Shown here in pieces: positions 27,013 to 37,106 of a stretch of 64,000 bases of DNA. The stretch comes from Paractinoplanes maris (GTDB lineage Bacteria > Actinomycetota > Actinomycetes > Mycobacteriales > Micromonosporaceae): the NCBI RefSeq assembly GCF_023544465.1, contig NZ_JALPVL010000004.1, positions 62,001 to 126,000 of the forward strand, in the 5' to 3' direction. Numbering within the stretch: the first letter of the stretch is position 1; the number at the start of each line of letters is the position of its first letter. The notes below the pieces were generated by a model that was not told where the DNA came from, searched no databases, and was given only the letters and a program-made list of their open reading frames with translations. Made by a program: the position numbers and the translations under genes.

Positions 27013-27964
27013 GTGACGCTGACCATCGGAGTCGACGTCGGCGGCACCAAGGTGGCCGGTGGAGTGGTCGACGAGCACGGCACGGTGCTGGCTTCGAACC
27101 GCCGGGACACCCCCGCCGAGGACCCGGCCGGCACCCGCGACACGATCGTCGAGGTCGCGGCCGAGCTGGCGCGTGAGTTCCCGCAGGTCACCGCCGTCGG
27201 CATCGGTGCCGCCGCCTGGATCGACGCGCCCGGGGCGACCGTGCTGTTCGCCCCCAACCTGGCCTGGCGCGACGAGCCGTTGCGCGACTACGTGACCAAA
27301 GCCGTCGGCCTGCCGACCGTCCTCGAGAACGACGCCAACGTCGCCGCCTGGGCCGAGTTCCGGTACGGCGTGGCCCGGCACGCCGACGACTCGATGCTCA
27401 TGATCACCGTGGGCACCGGCATCGGCGGCGGCATCGTGCTCAACGGCAAGCTCTGGCGGGGCGCCAACGGCATCGCGGGCGAGCTCGGCCACATCCAGTC
27501 GGTCCCCGACGGCCACCCCTGCGGCTGCGGCCGGCTCGGCTGCCTCGAGCAGTACGCGAGCGGCAACGCGCTGGTCCGGTTCGCCCGGGCCGGGGCCCGG
27601 CAGGAGCCCGAGCGCGCCGCGAAGCTGCTCGAGCTGGCCGGGGGGCGACCCGCTGGCGATCGCCGGCCGCCAGATCACCGAGGCCGCCCGGGCCGGTGAC
27701 GGGGTGGCCCGCGACGCGTTCGCCCAGATCGGTTACTGGCTCGGCGTGGCGATGGCCGACCTGGCCCAGAGCTTCGACCCGCAGATCCTGGTGGTCGGCG
27801 GCGGCGTGGTCGACGCCGGTGACCTGCTGATGGTCCCGACCCGGACGACCTACCGCGACCAGCTCGAGCAGCGCGGCCGGTTCCCGGTGGCCGAGGTCCG
27901 GGCGGCCGAGACCGGCAACACCGCCGGTGTGGTGGGAGCGGCCGACCTCGCGCGGCGCCTGTGA
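27013..27964 (+). pseudogene. glk: ROK-family glucokinase, interrupted by a one-base frameshift
   Basis: It encodes an ATP-dependent glucokinase in two frames. The first frame carries IGVDVGGTKVAGGVVD, LENDANVAAWAE, TVGTGIGGGIVLNG and the zinc-binding ROK motif CGCGRLGCLEQY. It leaves the correct frame at a run of six G (27640-27645) and stops at 27697-27699. Removing one G restores GDPLAIAGRQITEAARAGDGVARDAF and a continuous ~316-residue protein ending at 27964, the normal family size. Either the gene is broken here or the base is a sequence error. It starts at GTG 27013 and overlaps the next start by one base. Confidence 0.9.
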
Positions 27965-28641
27965 TGGCGGGCGCACGGCTGCGGGTGGTCAGCTACAACG
28001 TCCACGGCCTCAAGGACGACCGGGCCGCCCTGATCGCACTGATCCGCGAGCTGGAGCCGGACGTCCTGGTTGTGCAGGAGGCGCCGCGCCGGTTCCGCTG
28101 GCGGCACAAGAGCGCGGCGCTGGCCGACGACCTGGGCATGGTGGTGGCGGCCGGCGGCCTGCCCTCGCTGGGCAACCTGCTGCTGGTCAGCCTGCGGGTC
28201 GCCGTGCACGAGACGTGGTGCATGCGGTACCCGCTCACGCCCGGCCGTCATCTGCGCGGCGCCGCGTTCGCCCGCGGCTCGGTCCGCGGCGGTCAGTTCA
28301 CCGTCTCGGGTTCACACCTGGCCACCGACCCGGCCGAGCGCCCCACCCAGGCGGCGCTCTGGAAGCAGGAGCTGAGCCGGATCGACGGCCCGGTGATCGC
28401 GGCCGCCGACCTCAACGAGGGTCCCGGCGGCGGAGCCTGGCGTACGGTCGGGGACGGCCTGATCTCGTCGGCCGATGCCCCGGCGACCTTCCCGGCCACG
28501 CTGCCCAACCGGCGCATCGACGGCATCTTCGTGAGCCCCGGCATCACGATCGAGAGATACGGGGTGGTGGAGTCCGAGCAGGCCCGCCGCGCCAGTGATC
28601 ATCTTCCGGTCGTCGCGGACGTGAAGCTCTCTTCCGAGTAG
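27964..28641 (+). CDS. Endonuclease/exonuclease/phosphatase-family protein
   Basis: A 225-residue protein of the metal-dependent EEP fold. It shows LRVVSYNVHGLKDDRAAL, the catalytic Glu region VLVVQEAPRRFR, FTVSGSHLA, the Asp-Asn pair AAADLNEGP, and the C-terminal RRASDHLPVVADV with its catalytic Asp-His. These are all active-site elements, so it should hydrolyse a phosphodiester or phosphomonoester. The substrate (DNA, lipid head group or nucleotide) is not identifiable. Its ATG overlaps the glucokinase stop (tgatg), so both are likely one transcript. Confidence 0.9.
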   Translation: MAGARLRVVSYNVHGLKDDRAALIALIRELEPDVLVVQEAPRRFRWRHKSAALADDLGMVVAAGGLPSLGNLLLVSLRVAVHETWCMRYPLTPGRHLRGAAFARGSVRGGQFTVSGSHLATDPAERPTQAALWKQELSRIDGPVIAAADLNEGPGGGAWRTVGDGLISSADAPATFPATLPNRRIDGIFVSPGITIERYGVVESEQARRASDHLPVVADVKLSSE

Positions 28642-28667
28642 GGCGCCGAGTCTGGCAATATCGCCGG

Positions 28668-30011
28668 GTGCCCGACACTCCCGACATCGCCGACCGTCGA
28701 GACGCCGTCTGCGTCATCGGGGCCGGGGCCAGCGGTCTCGCCGCGATCAAGAACCTGCGCGAACACGGTTTCGAGGTGGACTGCTACGAGCGGGAGACCT
28801 CCGTCGGCGGCGCCTGGAACTGGCGGCACGACCGCAGCCCGGTCTCCGCCGGCACCCACCTGATCTCCTCGCGGCCGCTGACCGAGTTCCCCGATTTCCC
28901 GATGCCGGACACGTGGCCCGACTATCCCGGCCACCAGCAGGTGCTGTCCTATCTGGAGCGGTACTCGGCCCATTTCGGGCTCGAGCGGGACGTCTGGTTC
29001 GGCACCGAGGTGGTCTCGGTCGAACCGGTGGGCGACGGTCGCTGGGACGTGACGACGCAGAGCACCGGCGGCGGCTCGTCGCGGGTGCAGCGGTACGCCG
29101 GGGTGGTGGTGGCCAACGGGCACAACTGGTCGCCGTCCCGTCCCGAGATCCCCGGCGACTTCCGCGGCCAGGTCATCCACTCGGCGCAGTACAAGGACCC
29201 CACCCAGCTGCGCGGCCGCAAGGTGCTGGTGATCGGGGGTGGCAACACCGGCTGCGACATCGCCGTCGAGGCGGCCCAGCAGGCGAGCTCGGTGTGGCAC
29301 TCGACCCGGCGCGGTTACTGGTACGCCCCGAAGTACGTCTTCGGCCGCCCCGCCGACCAGGTCAACGACCGCCTGCTCGCGCTGCGGCTGCCGCTGCGCC
29401 TGCGGCAGTGGCTCTATCGCCGGGTGCTCGCGCTGACCACCGGTGATCTCACCCGTTACGGCCTCCCGGTGCCCGACCACCAGCCGTACGAGAGTCATCC
29501 CATCGTCAACAGCCAGCTCCCGTTCTATCTGGGCCACGGCCGGATCACACCGGTCCCCGACGTGACGGGCTTCGACGGTGCCTCGGCCGTGCTCGCCGAC
29601 GGCCGGCGCGTCGAACCCGACCTGGTGATCACCGCAACCGGTTACCGTCCGCGCTTCGAGTTCCTGGCCCCCGAGCTGCTCGGCACCGCCGAGGACGGCC
29701 GCCCGGACCTGCACCTGCACGCGTTCGCGCGGCAGCACCCGACGCTGGCCGTGGTGGGGCTGGTGCAGGCCGACTTCGGACTGTTCCCGCTGGCGCACTG
29801 GCAGAGCGTGGCGGTCGCGCGCTGGCTGCGACTGCGGGTGACCGACCCCGAACGGGCCGCCGCCGTCCAGCAGAAGGAGTCGACCCGGCCGGTCGCCGGC
29901 TGGTCGCGGCGCCGGGTGGTCCCCACCGCCCGCCACTGGTTCGAGGTCGACCACGCCGACTACCTGCGAGCCGTCGAAGGCCTGCTGCGCGAGATGGAGC
30001 CAACGGCATGA
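28668..30011 (+). CDS. Flavin-containing monooxygenase family protein
   Basis: A 447-residue flavoprotein starting with GTG 28668. The FAD site is VCVIGAGASGLAA and the NADPH site is VLVIGGGNTGCD. The FMO fingerprint appears as FRGQVIHSAQYKD, which is close to FxGxxxHxxxY. ATGYRP, also typical of the family, is present. It should use NADPH and oxygen to oxidise a soft nucleophile (N or S). The substrate is unknown. Its stop overlaps a 30-codon ORF that in turn overlaps an alpha/beta hydrolase gene, suggesting one translationally coupled unit. Confidence 0.93.
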   Translation: MPDTPDIADRRDAVCVIGAGASGLAAIKNLREHGFEVDCYERETSVGGAWNWRHDRSPVSAGTHLISSRPLTEFPDFPMPDTWPDYPGHQQVLSYLERYSAHFGLERDVWFGTEVVSVEPVGDGRWDVTTQSTGGGSSRVQRYAGVVVANGHNWSPSRPEIPGDFRGQVIHSAQYKDPTQLRGRKVLVIGGGNTGCDIAVEAAQQASSVWHSTRRGYWYAPKYVFGRPADQVNDRLLALRLPLRLRQWLYRRVLALTTGDLTRYGLPVPDHQPYESHPIVNSQLPFYLGHGRITPVPDVTGFDGASAVLADGRRVEPDLVITATGYRPRFEFLAPELLGTAEDGRPDLHLHAFARQHPTLAVVGLVQADFGLFPLAHWQSVAVARWLRLRVTDPERAAAVQQKESTRPVAGWSRRRVVPTARHWFEVDHADYLRAVEGLLREMEPTA

Positions 30012-30100
30012 CCGACTGCACCGAGCGGCACCCAGCCGGACTGACGGACGGCCTCGCAGGCGAGGGCCGGGAGGGCATGCCAAAGGTGGACGAGTCATGA
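30008..30100 (+). CDS. Possible 30-codon coupled small ORF
   Basis: ATG 30008 overlaps the FMO stop as ATGA. The frame runs 30 codons (MTDCTERHPAG…GMPKVDES) and its stop TGA overlaps the hydrolase ATG at 30097, again as ATGA. It exactly bridges the gap and could hand ribosomes from one gene to the next. There is no recognisable domain. It may simply be a coupling leader, or chance. Confidence 0.4.
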   Translation: MTDCTERHPAGLTDGLAGEGREGMPKVDES

Positions 30101-30858
30101 GGTCGGAGCTGTTGCGCTTCGCGGACTGGACCGATCCGGTGCCGGCGGCCGCGCGCGAGGTCGTCTCGCTCACCGAGGACGCCCGGGACGACCTGCCGCC
30201 GCTGCTGTTCGTGCCCGGGCTGGGGCACGGCGCCTGGGCGTTCGCCGAGCACTGGCTGCCGCGGGCCGCGGAGCGGGGTTTCGCGGCGCACGCGCTCACC
30301 CCGAGGCCGGGTGGCGACCTGCGGGCCCAGGTGCACGACGTGGTGCAGGTCGCGGCGTCGCTGCCCCGGCAGGTCGTGCTGGTCGGCCATGGCGCCGGCG
30401 CGCTCGTGACCGCGTACGCGATGGGTCGTTATCCGGCCCGGGCGGCGGTGCTGGCCGCACCCGTGATGGACGGCTGGCCGACGCTGTGGGCCGCGCTGCG
30501 CACCAACCCGGTCGGCACGCTCCCGGCCCTGTTCGGCGGCCGGCTGAGGCTGAACCGCAAGCAGTTGTTCGGCCCCGGCATGCCCGCCGAGCAGGCCCAG
30601 CCCTGGCTCGACCGGATCGTCGCCCGGCCGCGCCGCGAGCTGGTGACCCACGATCCCGCGCCGCGGCCGGTCGGCGACCCACCGGTGCTCGTGGTCGGCA
30701 GCCCGGACGACCGGATCGTGCCGCGGACCTCGCTCGACCGCATCGCCGCGCTCTACGGCGGGGCCCCGCTGCTCTTCCCCGGCATGGGTCACGACCTGAT
30801 GCTCGACGTGACGTGGTCCGAGCCGATCGAGGCCGTCCTCGACTGGCTGGCCAAGGAG

Positions 30859-30873
<15 letters not shown>
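30097..30873 (+). CDS. Alpha/beta-hydrolase fold protein lacking the nucleophile serine
   Basis: A 258-residue protein with a typical fold: LLFVPGLGHGAWAF (oxyanion region), the nucleophile elbow VVLVGHGAGALV, GSPDDRIVP (Asp near 204-205) and GMGHDLM (His 232). The elbow reads G-H-G-A-G at residues 97-101, so Gly 99 (codon ggc) replaces the usual Ser. Without a nucleophile normal esterase chemistry is not expected; it may bind ligand or use other chemistry. It follows the FMO gene through a small coupled ORF. Its 3' end overlaps convergent otsA by 15 bp. Confidence 0.88.
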
Positions 30874-32259
<1,386 letters not shown>

Positions 32260-32351
32260 CACCGAAGGTTATCGGATGACTACTCCCCAGAAGACCGACG
32301 GTCATCGATTAAACATGGTTTTAATTTTCGACCAATGTGTCGGGCGAGCCG

Positions 32352-33182
32352 TCAGACGACCGCGCCGTCGTCGTAGTCGTCCTCGTCGTCACCGGAGCGC
32401 AGCCGCCAGACCAGCATGACCGCACCCGAGACGATCGCCGCGAAGCCCAGCAACGTCACGTAGTCGCGGTCGATCGGCAGCAGCCACGGGAACAGGAACA
32501 GCAGGAAGCCGACGATCACGCCGAGCACGCCGATGACCGTGTACTTCGAGAAGCGGGGCAGCGGCGGGGGAGGCGGCGGGACGTAGCGCTCGTCCTCGTC
32601 GTCCTCGCCGTCGTCGGGCAACCCGGCGCCGAAGGAGTCGAGACCGTCGAGCAGTGACGGGTCCTGCTCGGGGGAGGCCGGCTGGTCGGTGCGGCGCCGG
32701 TTGAGCGAGACGCCGGAGAAGTCGGCCGCGTTCGACAGCCCGCCCGTGCGGGGCGGCTCGGGGGCCGGCATGCCCTCGGAGGCCGGCCAGGGCGCGGCGG
32801 TCGGGTCGACCGAGGTGTGGAAACCAGCGACGATCTTGGCCCACTCGGCCTCGACATCGACGTTGCTGCTCGGCGCGGCGGTCGGGTCGGCCGGGGGCGG
32901 GGTGGGCGGCTCACCGCCGGTGACTTTGTGCAGCTGCTCGCGGGCGACCGCCAGGTGGACCCGGTCGACATAGAGCCGGTCGATCGGCCGCGCGGGCAGA
33001 GTGGTGGCCCGCAGAATGGGATTGAGATCGGCCGTGGGCTGCAGATACGCGGCAATGCCACCGGCTGCCAGCACGTCGAGGAGGTGTTCTCCGACGCGCG
33101 GATCCACGTCGCCCGCGACCGCGTAATCGGCCGCGTCGAGCCCGTTGTCCCGCCGCCCGCGGCGGGCACCACCCGCTGTCAC
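32352..33182 (-). CDS. Hypothetical membrane protein with acidic tail
   Basis: A 276-residue protein from GTG 33182. The N-terminal ~100 residues are a compact soluble region (AADYAVAGDVDPRVGEHLLDVLAAGGIAAYLQP). A long Pro/Asp-rich linker leads to a PPPPPPLPRF stretch. Two C-terminal membrane helices follow (YTVIGVLGVIVGFLLFLFPWLL, VTLLGFAAIVSGAVMLVWRL) and a very acidic tail (SGDDEDDYDDGAVV). The topology suggests both termini in the cytosol. From recall, similar proteins occur across actinobacteria next to plsC; the function is unknown. It is divergent from the acyltransferase gene. Confidence 0.8.
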   Translation of the reverse strand: MTAGGARRGRRDNGLDAADYAVAGDVDPRVGEHLLDVLAAGGIAAYLQPTADLNPILRATTLPARPIDRLYVDRVHLAVAREQLHKVTGGEPPTPPPADPTAAPSSNVDVEAEWAKIVAGFHTSVDPTAAPWPASEGMPAPEPPRTGGLSNAADFSGVSLNRRRTDQPASPEQDPSLLDGLDSFGAGLPDDGEDDEDERYVPPPPPPLPRFSKYTVIGVLGVIVGFLLFLFPWLLPIDRDYVTLLGFAAIVSGAVMLVWRLRSGDDEDDYDDGAVV

Positions 33183-33312
33183 CCCTGCACACTCCCTCGC
33201 CGACCGTGCCTTGAATGGTGACACGACATGGACAGGTTGCGGGAGTGCGTTGTGGCGCGCCGCCCCGCTTCGTACGCTTCCTGCACGCCCGGCCACCGGA
33301 GGAAAGGACATC

Positions 33313-34053
33313 GTGTTCTACTGGCTGCTCAAGTATGTGGCCCTCGGTCCACTGCTCAAGCTTCTCTTCCGCCCCGATGTGCGCGGACTGTCCCACCTGC
33401 CCCGGAGCGGGCCGGTGATCCTGGCTTGCAACCACCTGTCGTTCTCCGACTCGATCTTCACACCCCTGATCGTGGACCGCCGAGTGACCTTCGTCGCCAA
33501 AGCGGAGTACTTCACCGGTAAGGGCATCAAAGGCTGGCTCATGCGCCAGTTCTTCAGCGGAACCGGGACGATCCCGGTCGACCGTTCGGGCGGCCGGGCT
33601 GCCCAGGCGGCTCTGGACACACTGCTGCGGGTGCTGCGGGACGGCGGCGTCGCGGGCATCTATCCCGAGGGCACCCGCTCGCCCGACGGCCGGCTCTACC
33701 GCGGCAAGACGGGCGTGGCCCGCCTCGTGTTGGAGAGCGGCGCCACCGTGGTCCCGGTCGCGCTGCTCAACACCGACGAGATCCAGCCGACCGGCAAACT
33801 GATTCCCAAGATCAAGAGGGTACGCATGAGGTTCGGCGCCCCCCTCGACTTCTCCCGCTACGAGCACGCCAAGGGTGACCGCTTCGTCGAGCGCGCGATC
33901 ACCGACGAGATCATGTTCGAGCTGATGGCGATGTCCGGCCGCGAGTACGTGGACATCTACGCCAGCAAGCTCAAAACCACGATCGAATCCCCCGCCCACC
34001 GCGACCAGAGTCGCACTGCGCCCGTCGGTGTCGAGGGCGCCGAAAAAGGTTAG
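33313..34053 (+). CDS. plsC: 1-acyl-glycerol-3-phosphate acyltransferase family protein
   Basis: A 246-residue membrane-associated acyltransferase. The catalytic NHLSFSD (HX4D) and the phosphate-binding YPEGTRSPDG motifs are both intact, with GTIPVDRSGG between them. It acylates lysophosphatidate or a related glycerolipid. GTG 33313 was chosen because ggaggaaaggacatc precedes it; earlier in-frame codons lack that support. The mycobacterial block has a plsC-like gene (Rv2182c, recalled). The last codons overlap the terminator hairpin. Confidence 0.92.
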   Translation: MFYWLLKYVALGPLLKLLFRPDVRGLSHLPRSGPVILACNHLSFSDSIFTPLIVDRRVTFVAKAEYFTGKGIKGWLMRQFFSGTGTIPVDRSGGRAAQAALDTLLRVLRDGGVAGIYPEGTRSPDGRLYRGKTGVARLVLESGATVVPVALLNTDEIQPTGKLIPKIKRVRMRFGAPLDFSRYEHAKGDRFVERAITDEIMFELMAMSGREYVDIYASKLKTTIESPAHRDQSRTAPVGVEGAEKG

Positions 34054-34075
34054 GCGAAGCCGAGGCCTTTTTCGG
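34040..34075. terminator. Bidirectional terminator between plsC and the CRP-family gene
   Basis: Perfect 10-bp stem (ccgaaaaagg, 34040-34049, with cctttttcgg, 34066-34075). The loop holds a nested ggc-gaa-gcc mini-hairpin. A/T tracts on both arms allow termination from both convergent genes. The left arm overlaps the plsC stop region. Confidence 0.85.
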
Positions 34076-34139
34076 TGGCCTCGACACGGACCTCAAGGGG
34101 TGCAGTGCCCGCCGAGCGGAGCGAGGCCGTAAGTACAGC

Positions 34140-34829
34140 TCAACCCACCATTCCCGCTCGGCGGCGGAGCGCCGGCAGGTCGGTGACCACGATGCGGCGG
34201 CCCTCGGTGCGCAGCCAGCCGCGGCTGGCGAACGAGCCGATCGCCTGGTTGACGCTCTGCCGTGAGCCACCCGCCATCTCGGCGAGCTGGCTCTGGTTGA
34301 GCTCGATCGTGATCATCGGCGCCTGGCTCTCGCCGGCCAGCCGTACGAGGGTCTTGGCCACCCGCCCGGGCAGGTCGAGGAAGACGTGGTCGGTGTTCTG
34401 CTCGGTCAGCCGGCGGATCAGCGCGCCGACCGAGCGCATCACCGCGTCGAGGATCCGCGGGTTGGCGTGCACCAGGTCGATGAACGCCGAGCGGGACAGG
34501 CTGAGCGCCTGGCAGTCCTCGATCGCCTCGGCCGACGCGCTGCGGGCCGAAGCGTCCAGAAGGGACACCTCGCCGATCACGTCGGGCGGGCGCACCACGG
34601 TCAGCACGGCGCGCTCACCGGTCGGCGCGGTGCGGAAGATCGCGACCGCCCCGCGTCTCAAAATGATCAGTGATTCGCCGGGATCGTGCTCGACGAAGAT
34701 GATCTGTCCTTTGCGGTACGTGCGTGGGACGGCGAGGCCGATGACCCGTTGGCGGACATCCGGCTCCAGACCGGCGAACATGTCCACTCCGGTCAGCGCG
34801 TCGCCATTGTCCGGCATGCGATGGTCCAC
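34140..34829 (-). CDS. CRP/FNR-family transcriptional regulator
   Basis: A 229-residue regulator with a cyclic-nucleotide-binding-like domain (KGQIIFVEHDPGESLIILRRGAVAIFRTAPTGERAVLTVV, DVIGEVSLLD) and a C-terminal HTH (LNQSQLAEMAGGSRQSVNQAIGSFASRGWL). The phosphate-binding cassette is only partly canonical (EVSLLDASARSASAEA), with no RAA motif, so cAMP binding is uncertain. There are no Cys for an Fe-S cluster. GTG 34829 follows gggagggaag. Target genes are unknown. Confidence 0.92.
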   Translation of the reverse strand: MDHRMPDNGDALTGVDMFAGLEPDVRQRVIGLAVPRTYRKGQIIFVEHDPGESLIILRRGAVAIFRTAPTGERAVLTVVRPPDVIGEVSLLDASARSASAEAIEDCQALSLSRSAFIDLVHANPRILDAVMRSVGALIRRLTEQNTDHVFLDLPGRVAKTLVRLAGESQAPMITIELNQSQLAEMAGGSRQSVNQAIGSFASRGWLRTEGRRIVVTDLPALRRRAGMVG

Positions 34830-35078
34830 GGCGTCTTCCCTCCCCCGGTGGGAGCCGTGGCGGCAAATGGGCCGCGTCGGGCCCCACGACGCGAACGATC
34901 ACTCTTAGCACACGGCAACCCGCCGGCGCCATTTCTGCGCGCCTGCACCGCGAGCGCCTCATAGGATCATTCCGCTCCTGTTGCTATCTGTAAACCTCTG
35001 AATGCCTTGAGTGATATACGGTCGGGTGACGCCCTCGTTGTCCGTCGGATTTGCCTCTTGCGCCCGGACAATCCCGCC

Positions 35079-35924
35079 GTGCCGGATGCCGAGCTGCTTC
35101 GATCGACGCTGAGGGACGAGTGGCATCTCGTCCCGACCGAGATCACCGCCCTGGACGACGTGCTGCTGTCGTACGGATGGGAGGTGACCACCTCCACCGA
35201 CCGCTACGTGGTCCGGCTGAGCGACCCCGAGTCCCGGCTGCCGGTCGAGGCCGGCTTGGCCGCTGCCGATCACCTGCGCGGCCGTGACATCCCGGCCGGC
35301 GAGCCGGTGCGCACGCTCTCCGGCGGCCTCACCGCCCAGACCGGCGCCGGCGCCTTCGCCGTGCTGCGCCGGCTGCCCGGCCGCCGGCTCGACGGCGGCG
35401 ACCCGGTCGACCAGCAGTGGTGGGGCGACCGCCTGGGCGCGGTGCACCGCGCCCTGCAGGGCTTCCATCACCCCGGCCTGCGCTCGTGGCAGCCGCTCGA
35501 CCCGGGGGCCGGTCACCTGGACGCCGAGCCGTGGTTGCGCGGGGCCGTCGCCGAGGCGTCCGCCGCCGCCACGCGGCTCATGGTCACCGACCGGCTGACC
35601 TACGGGGTGCTGCACGGTGACCCCGCCCCGGGCGGCTTCGTCGTCGACCCGGGCACCGGGCGGGCGGGCCTGCTCGACTGCGGGGCGAGCGGGGTCGGTC
35701 CGCTGGTCTACGACGTGGCCGCGGCCGTGCTCTATGCCGGGGGAGTGCCGCGGTCGGGCGAGCTGATCGACGGCTACCTGGCGGCGGGTCCGGTCGGGGC
35801 CGACGAGCTGCACGCCGTGCTGCCGGTGCTGCTGCGGCTGCGCTGGGCCGTGCAGGCCGACCGCGCCGCCCGCCACGGATCCGCGGAGGGGCTGCAGCTG
35901 GCCCGGGCGGCCCTGGAAGAATAG
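35079..35924 (+). CDS. Phosphotransferase (APH-like) family protein with altered active site
   Basis: About 281 residues. The kinase-like fold of aminoglycoside/choline phosphotransferases is suggested by a single Lys/Arg-poor N-lobe (YGWEVTTSTDRYVVRLSD), an HRALQGFHHPGL segment and the catalytic-loop equivalent LHGDPAPGGFVVD. The usual HGDLHPGN loop keeps Asp but has Gly in place of the metal-binding Asn, and the following Asp appears in LLDCGASGVGP. The substrate is unknown. I prefer GTG 35079, because codons before it (from a TTG at 35007) look non-coding. It is followed six bases later by the RNase AS gene. Confidence 0.78.
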   Translation: MPDAELLRSTLRDEWHLVPTEITALDDVLLSYGWEVTTSTDRYVVRLSDPESRLPVEAGLAAADHLRGRDIPAGEPVRTLSGGLTAQTGAGAFAVLRRLPGRRLDGGDPVDQQWWGDRLGAVHRALQGFHHPGLRSWQPLDPGAGHLDAEPWLRGAVAEASAAATRLMVTDRLTYGVLHGDPAPGGFVVDPGTGRAGLLDCGASGVGPLVYDVAAAVLYAGGVPRSGELIDGYLAAGPVGADELHAVLPVLLRLRWAVQADRAARHGSAEGLQLARAALEE

Positions 35925-35930
35925 ACCCCG

Positions 35931-36419
35931 ATGGCATACAGATATTTTTATGACTGCGAGTTCATCGAGGACGGGCGCCTGGTCGACCTGGTCTCGATCG
36001 GCGTGGTCGACGAGTTCGGTCGTGAGTTCTACGCGGTCAGCACCGAGTTCGACGACTCCCGGGCGATTCCCTGGGTGCGCCGCAACGTGCTCGACAAGCT
36101 GCCGTCGCCGTCCGACCCGGCGTGGCGCTCCCGCGAGCGCATCCGCGACGACCTCTACGCGTTCCTGAAGGAGCCGGTCACCGGCCGCGACGAGCAGATC
36201 GAGCTGTGGGCCTGGTTCGCCGCCTACGACCACGTGGCGCTGGCTCAGCTGTGGGGGGCGATGCCGGCCCTGCCGCGCGACATCCCGCGCTTCACCAAGG
36301 ATCTGCGCCAGCTCTGGGACGACAAGGGCCGCCCCACGCTGCCGACCATGTCGGGCCGGCACGACGCGCTGGTCGACGCCCGGCACAACCTGGCCCGCTG
36401 GCGTGCCATGGGCGGCTGA
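35931..36419 (+). CDS. Polyadenylate-specific 3'-exoribonuclease AS (RNase AS)
   Basis: A 162-residue DEDDh exoribonuclease. The first acidic pair is YFYDCEFIEDG, the second Asp is in FAAYDHVALAQL, and the His/Asp end is RHDALVDARHN. This matches the Rv2179c family, which degrades poly(A) from the 3' end in mycobacteria. The PWVRRNVLDKLP and WAWFAAYDHVAL segments are characteristic. It sits in the same conserved block as its mycobacterial relative. Confidence 0.92.
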   Translation: MAYRYFYDCEFIEDGRLVDLVSIGVVDEFGREFYAVSTEFDDSRAIPWVRRNVLDKLPSPSDPAWRSRERIRDDLYAFLKEPVTGRDEQIELWAWFAAYDHVALAQLWGAMPALPRDIPRFTKDLRQLWDDKGRPTLPTMSGRHDALVDARHNLARWRAMGG

Positions 36420-36461
36420 GGCCCCGGTTTGGCCGGTCGTTTCCCGGGAAGTTGACCAGGC

Positions 36462-36959
36462 ATGACGAACACCGAGCAGGAACGCCGCGACAAGGTCAAG
36501 GAAATGGTCAAGGATGCTCGGATCAGCATGCTGACCACGATGACGGCGGACGGGAAGCACGTGAGCCGGCCGATGGCCCTGCAGGACGTCGAGTTCGACG
36601 GCGACCTGTGGTTCTTCACGTATTCCGACTCCGACCTGGTCGAGCAGATCGCCGTGCACCCCGAGGTGAACGTGTCGTTCAGCGACCAGAAGCAGAACAA
36701 CTGGATCTCCATCGCCGGTCAGGCGGTGCGCACGGACAACCCGGCCAAGGCCAAGGAGCTGTGGAACCCCCTCCTCAAGGCCTGGTTCCCGGAGGGCCTC
36801 GAGACGCCCAACCTCACCCTGGTCAAGGTGCACGCCGACACGGCCGAGTACTGGGAGGCCGCGCACAGTTCGAAGGTCATCACGCTGCTCGGCGCGGCCA
36901 AGGCGGCGGTGACCGGTAAGACCCCGGACGCGGGCGAGAACGAAACCGTGAAGCTTTAG
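36462..36959 (+). CDS. Pyridoxamine 5'-phosphate oxidase-family (general stress) protein
   Basis: A 165-residue split-barrel flavin-binding protein. ARISMLTTMTADGKHVSRPMA with the following strand (DLWFFTYSDSDLVEQI), VNVSFSDQKQNNWISIAGQA and WFPEGLETPNLTLVKV match the GS26-like subgroup, which binds FMN or F420 rather than acting in vitamin B6 synthesis. The reaction is unknown. It is a separate plus-strand gene between RNase AS and PFK. Confidence 0.9.
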   Translation: MTNTEQERRDKVKEMVKDARISMLTTMTADGKHVSRPMALQDVEFDGDLWFFTYSDSDLVEQIAVHPEVNVSFSDQKQNNWISIAGQAVRTDNPAKAKELWNPLLKAWFPEGLETPNLTLVKVHADTAEYWEAAHSSKVITLLGAAKAAVTGKTPDAGENETVKL

Positions 36960-37106
36960 CGGGGCGGCTGCGTCCGGGCGGCGGGCGGCGACTAAAGTTC
37001 GGGTCGCGCCCGCCCCGGGCCCGGCAAAGATGCCGACTCTGATTCTCCCTGGGGCTCGACGGGCTCAACAGCTTCTCGCAAACCCGGTACAGGGAGGACG
37101 AGCAAC

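Noticed and set aside
34959..36866. 635-codon minus-strand frame over the APH-like, RNase AS and stress-protein genes
   Set aside because: It spans three well-supported genes in antisense and has no recognisable domain.
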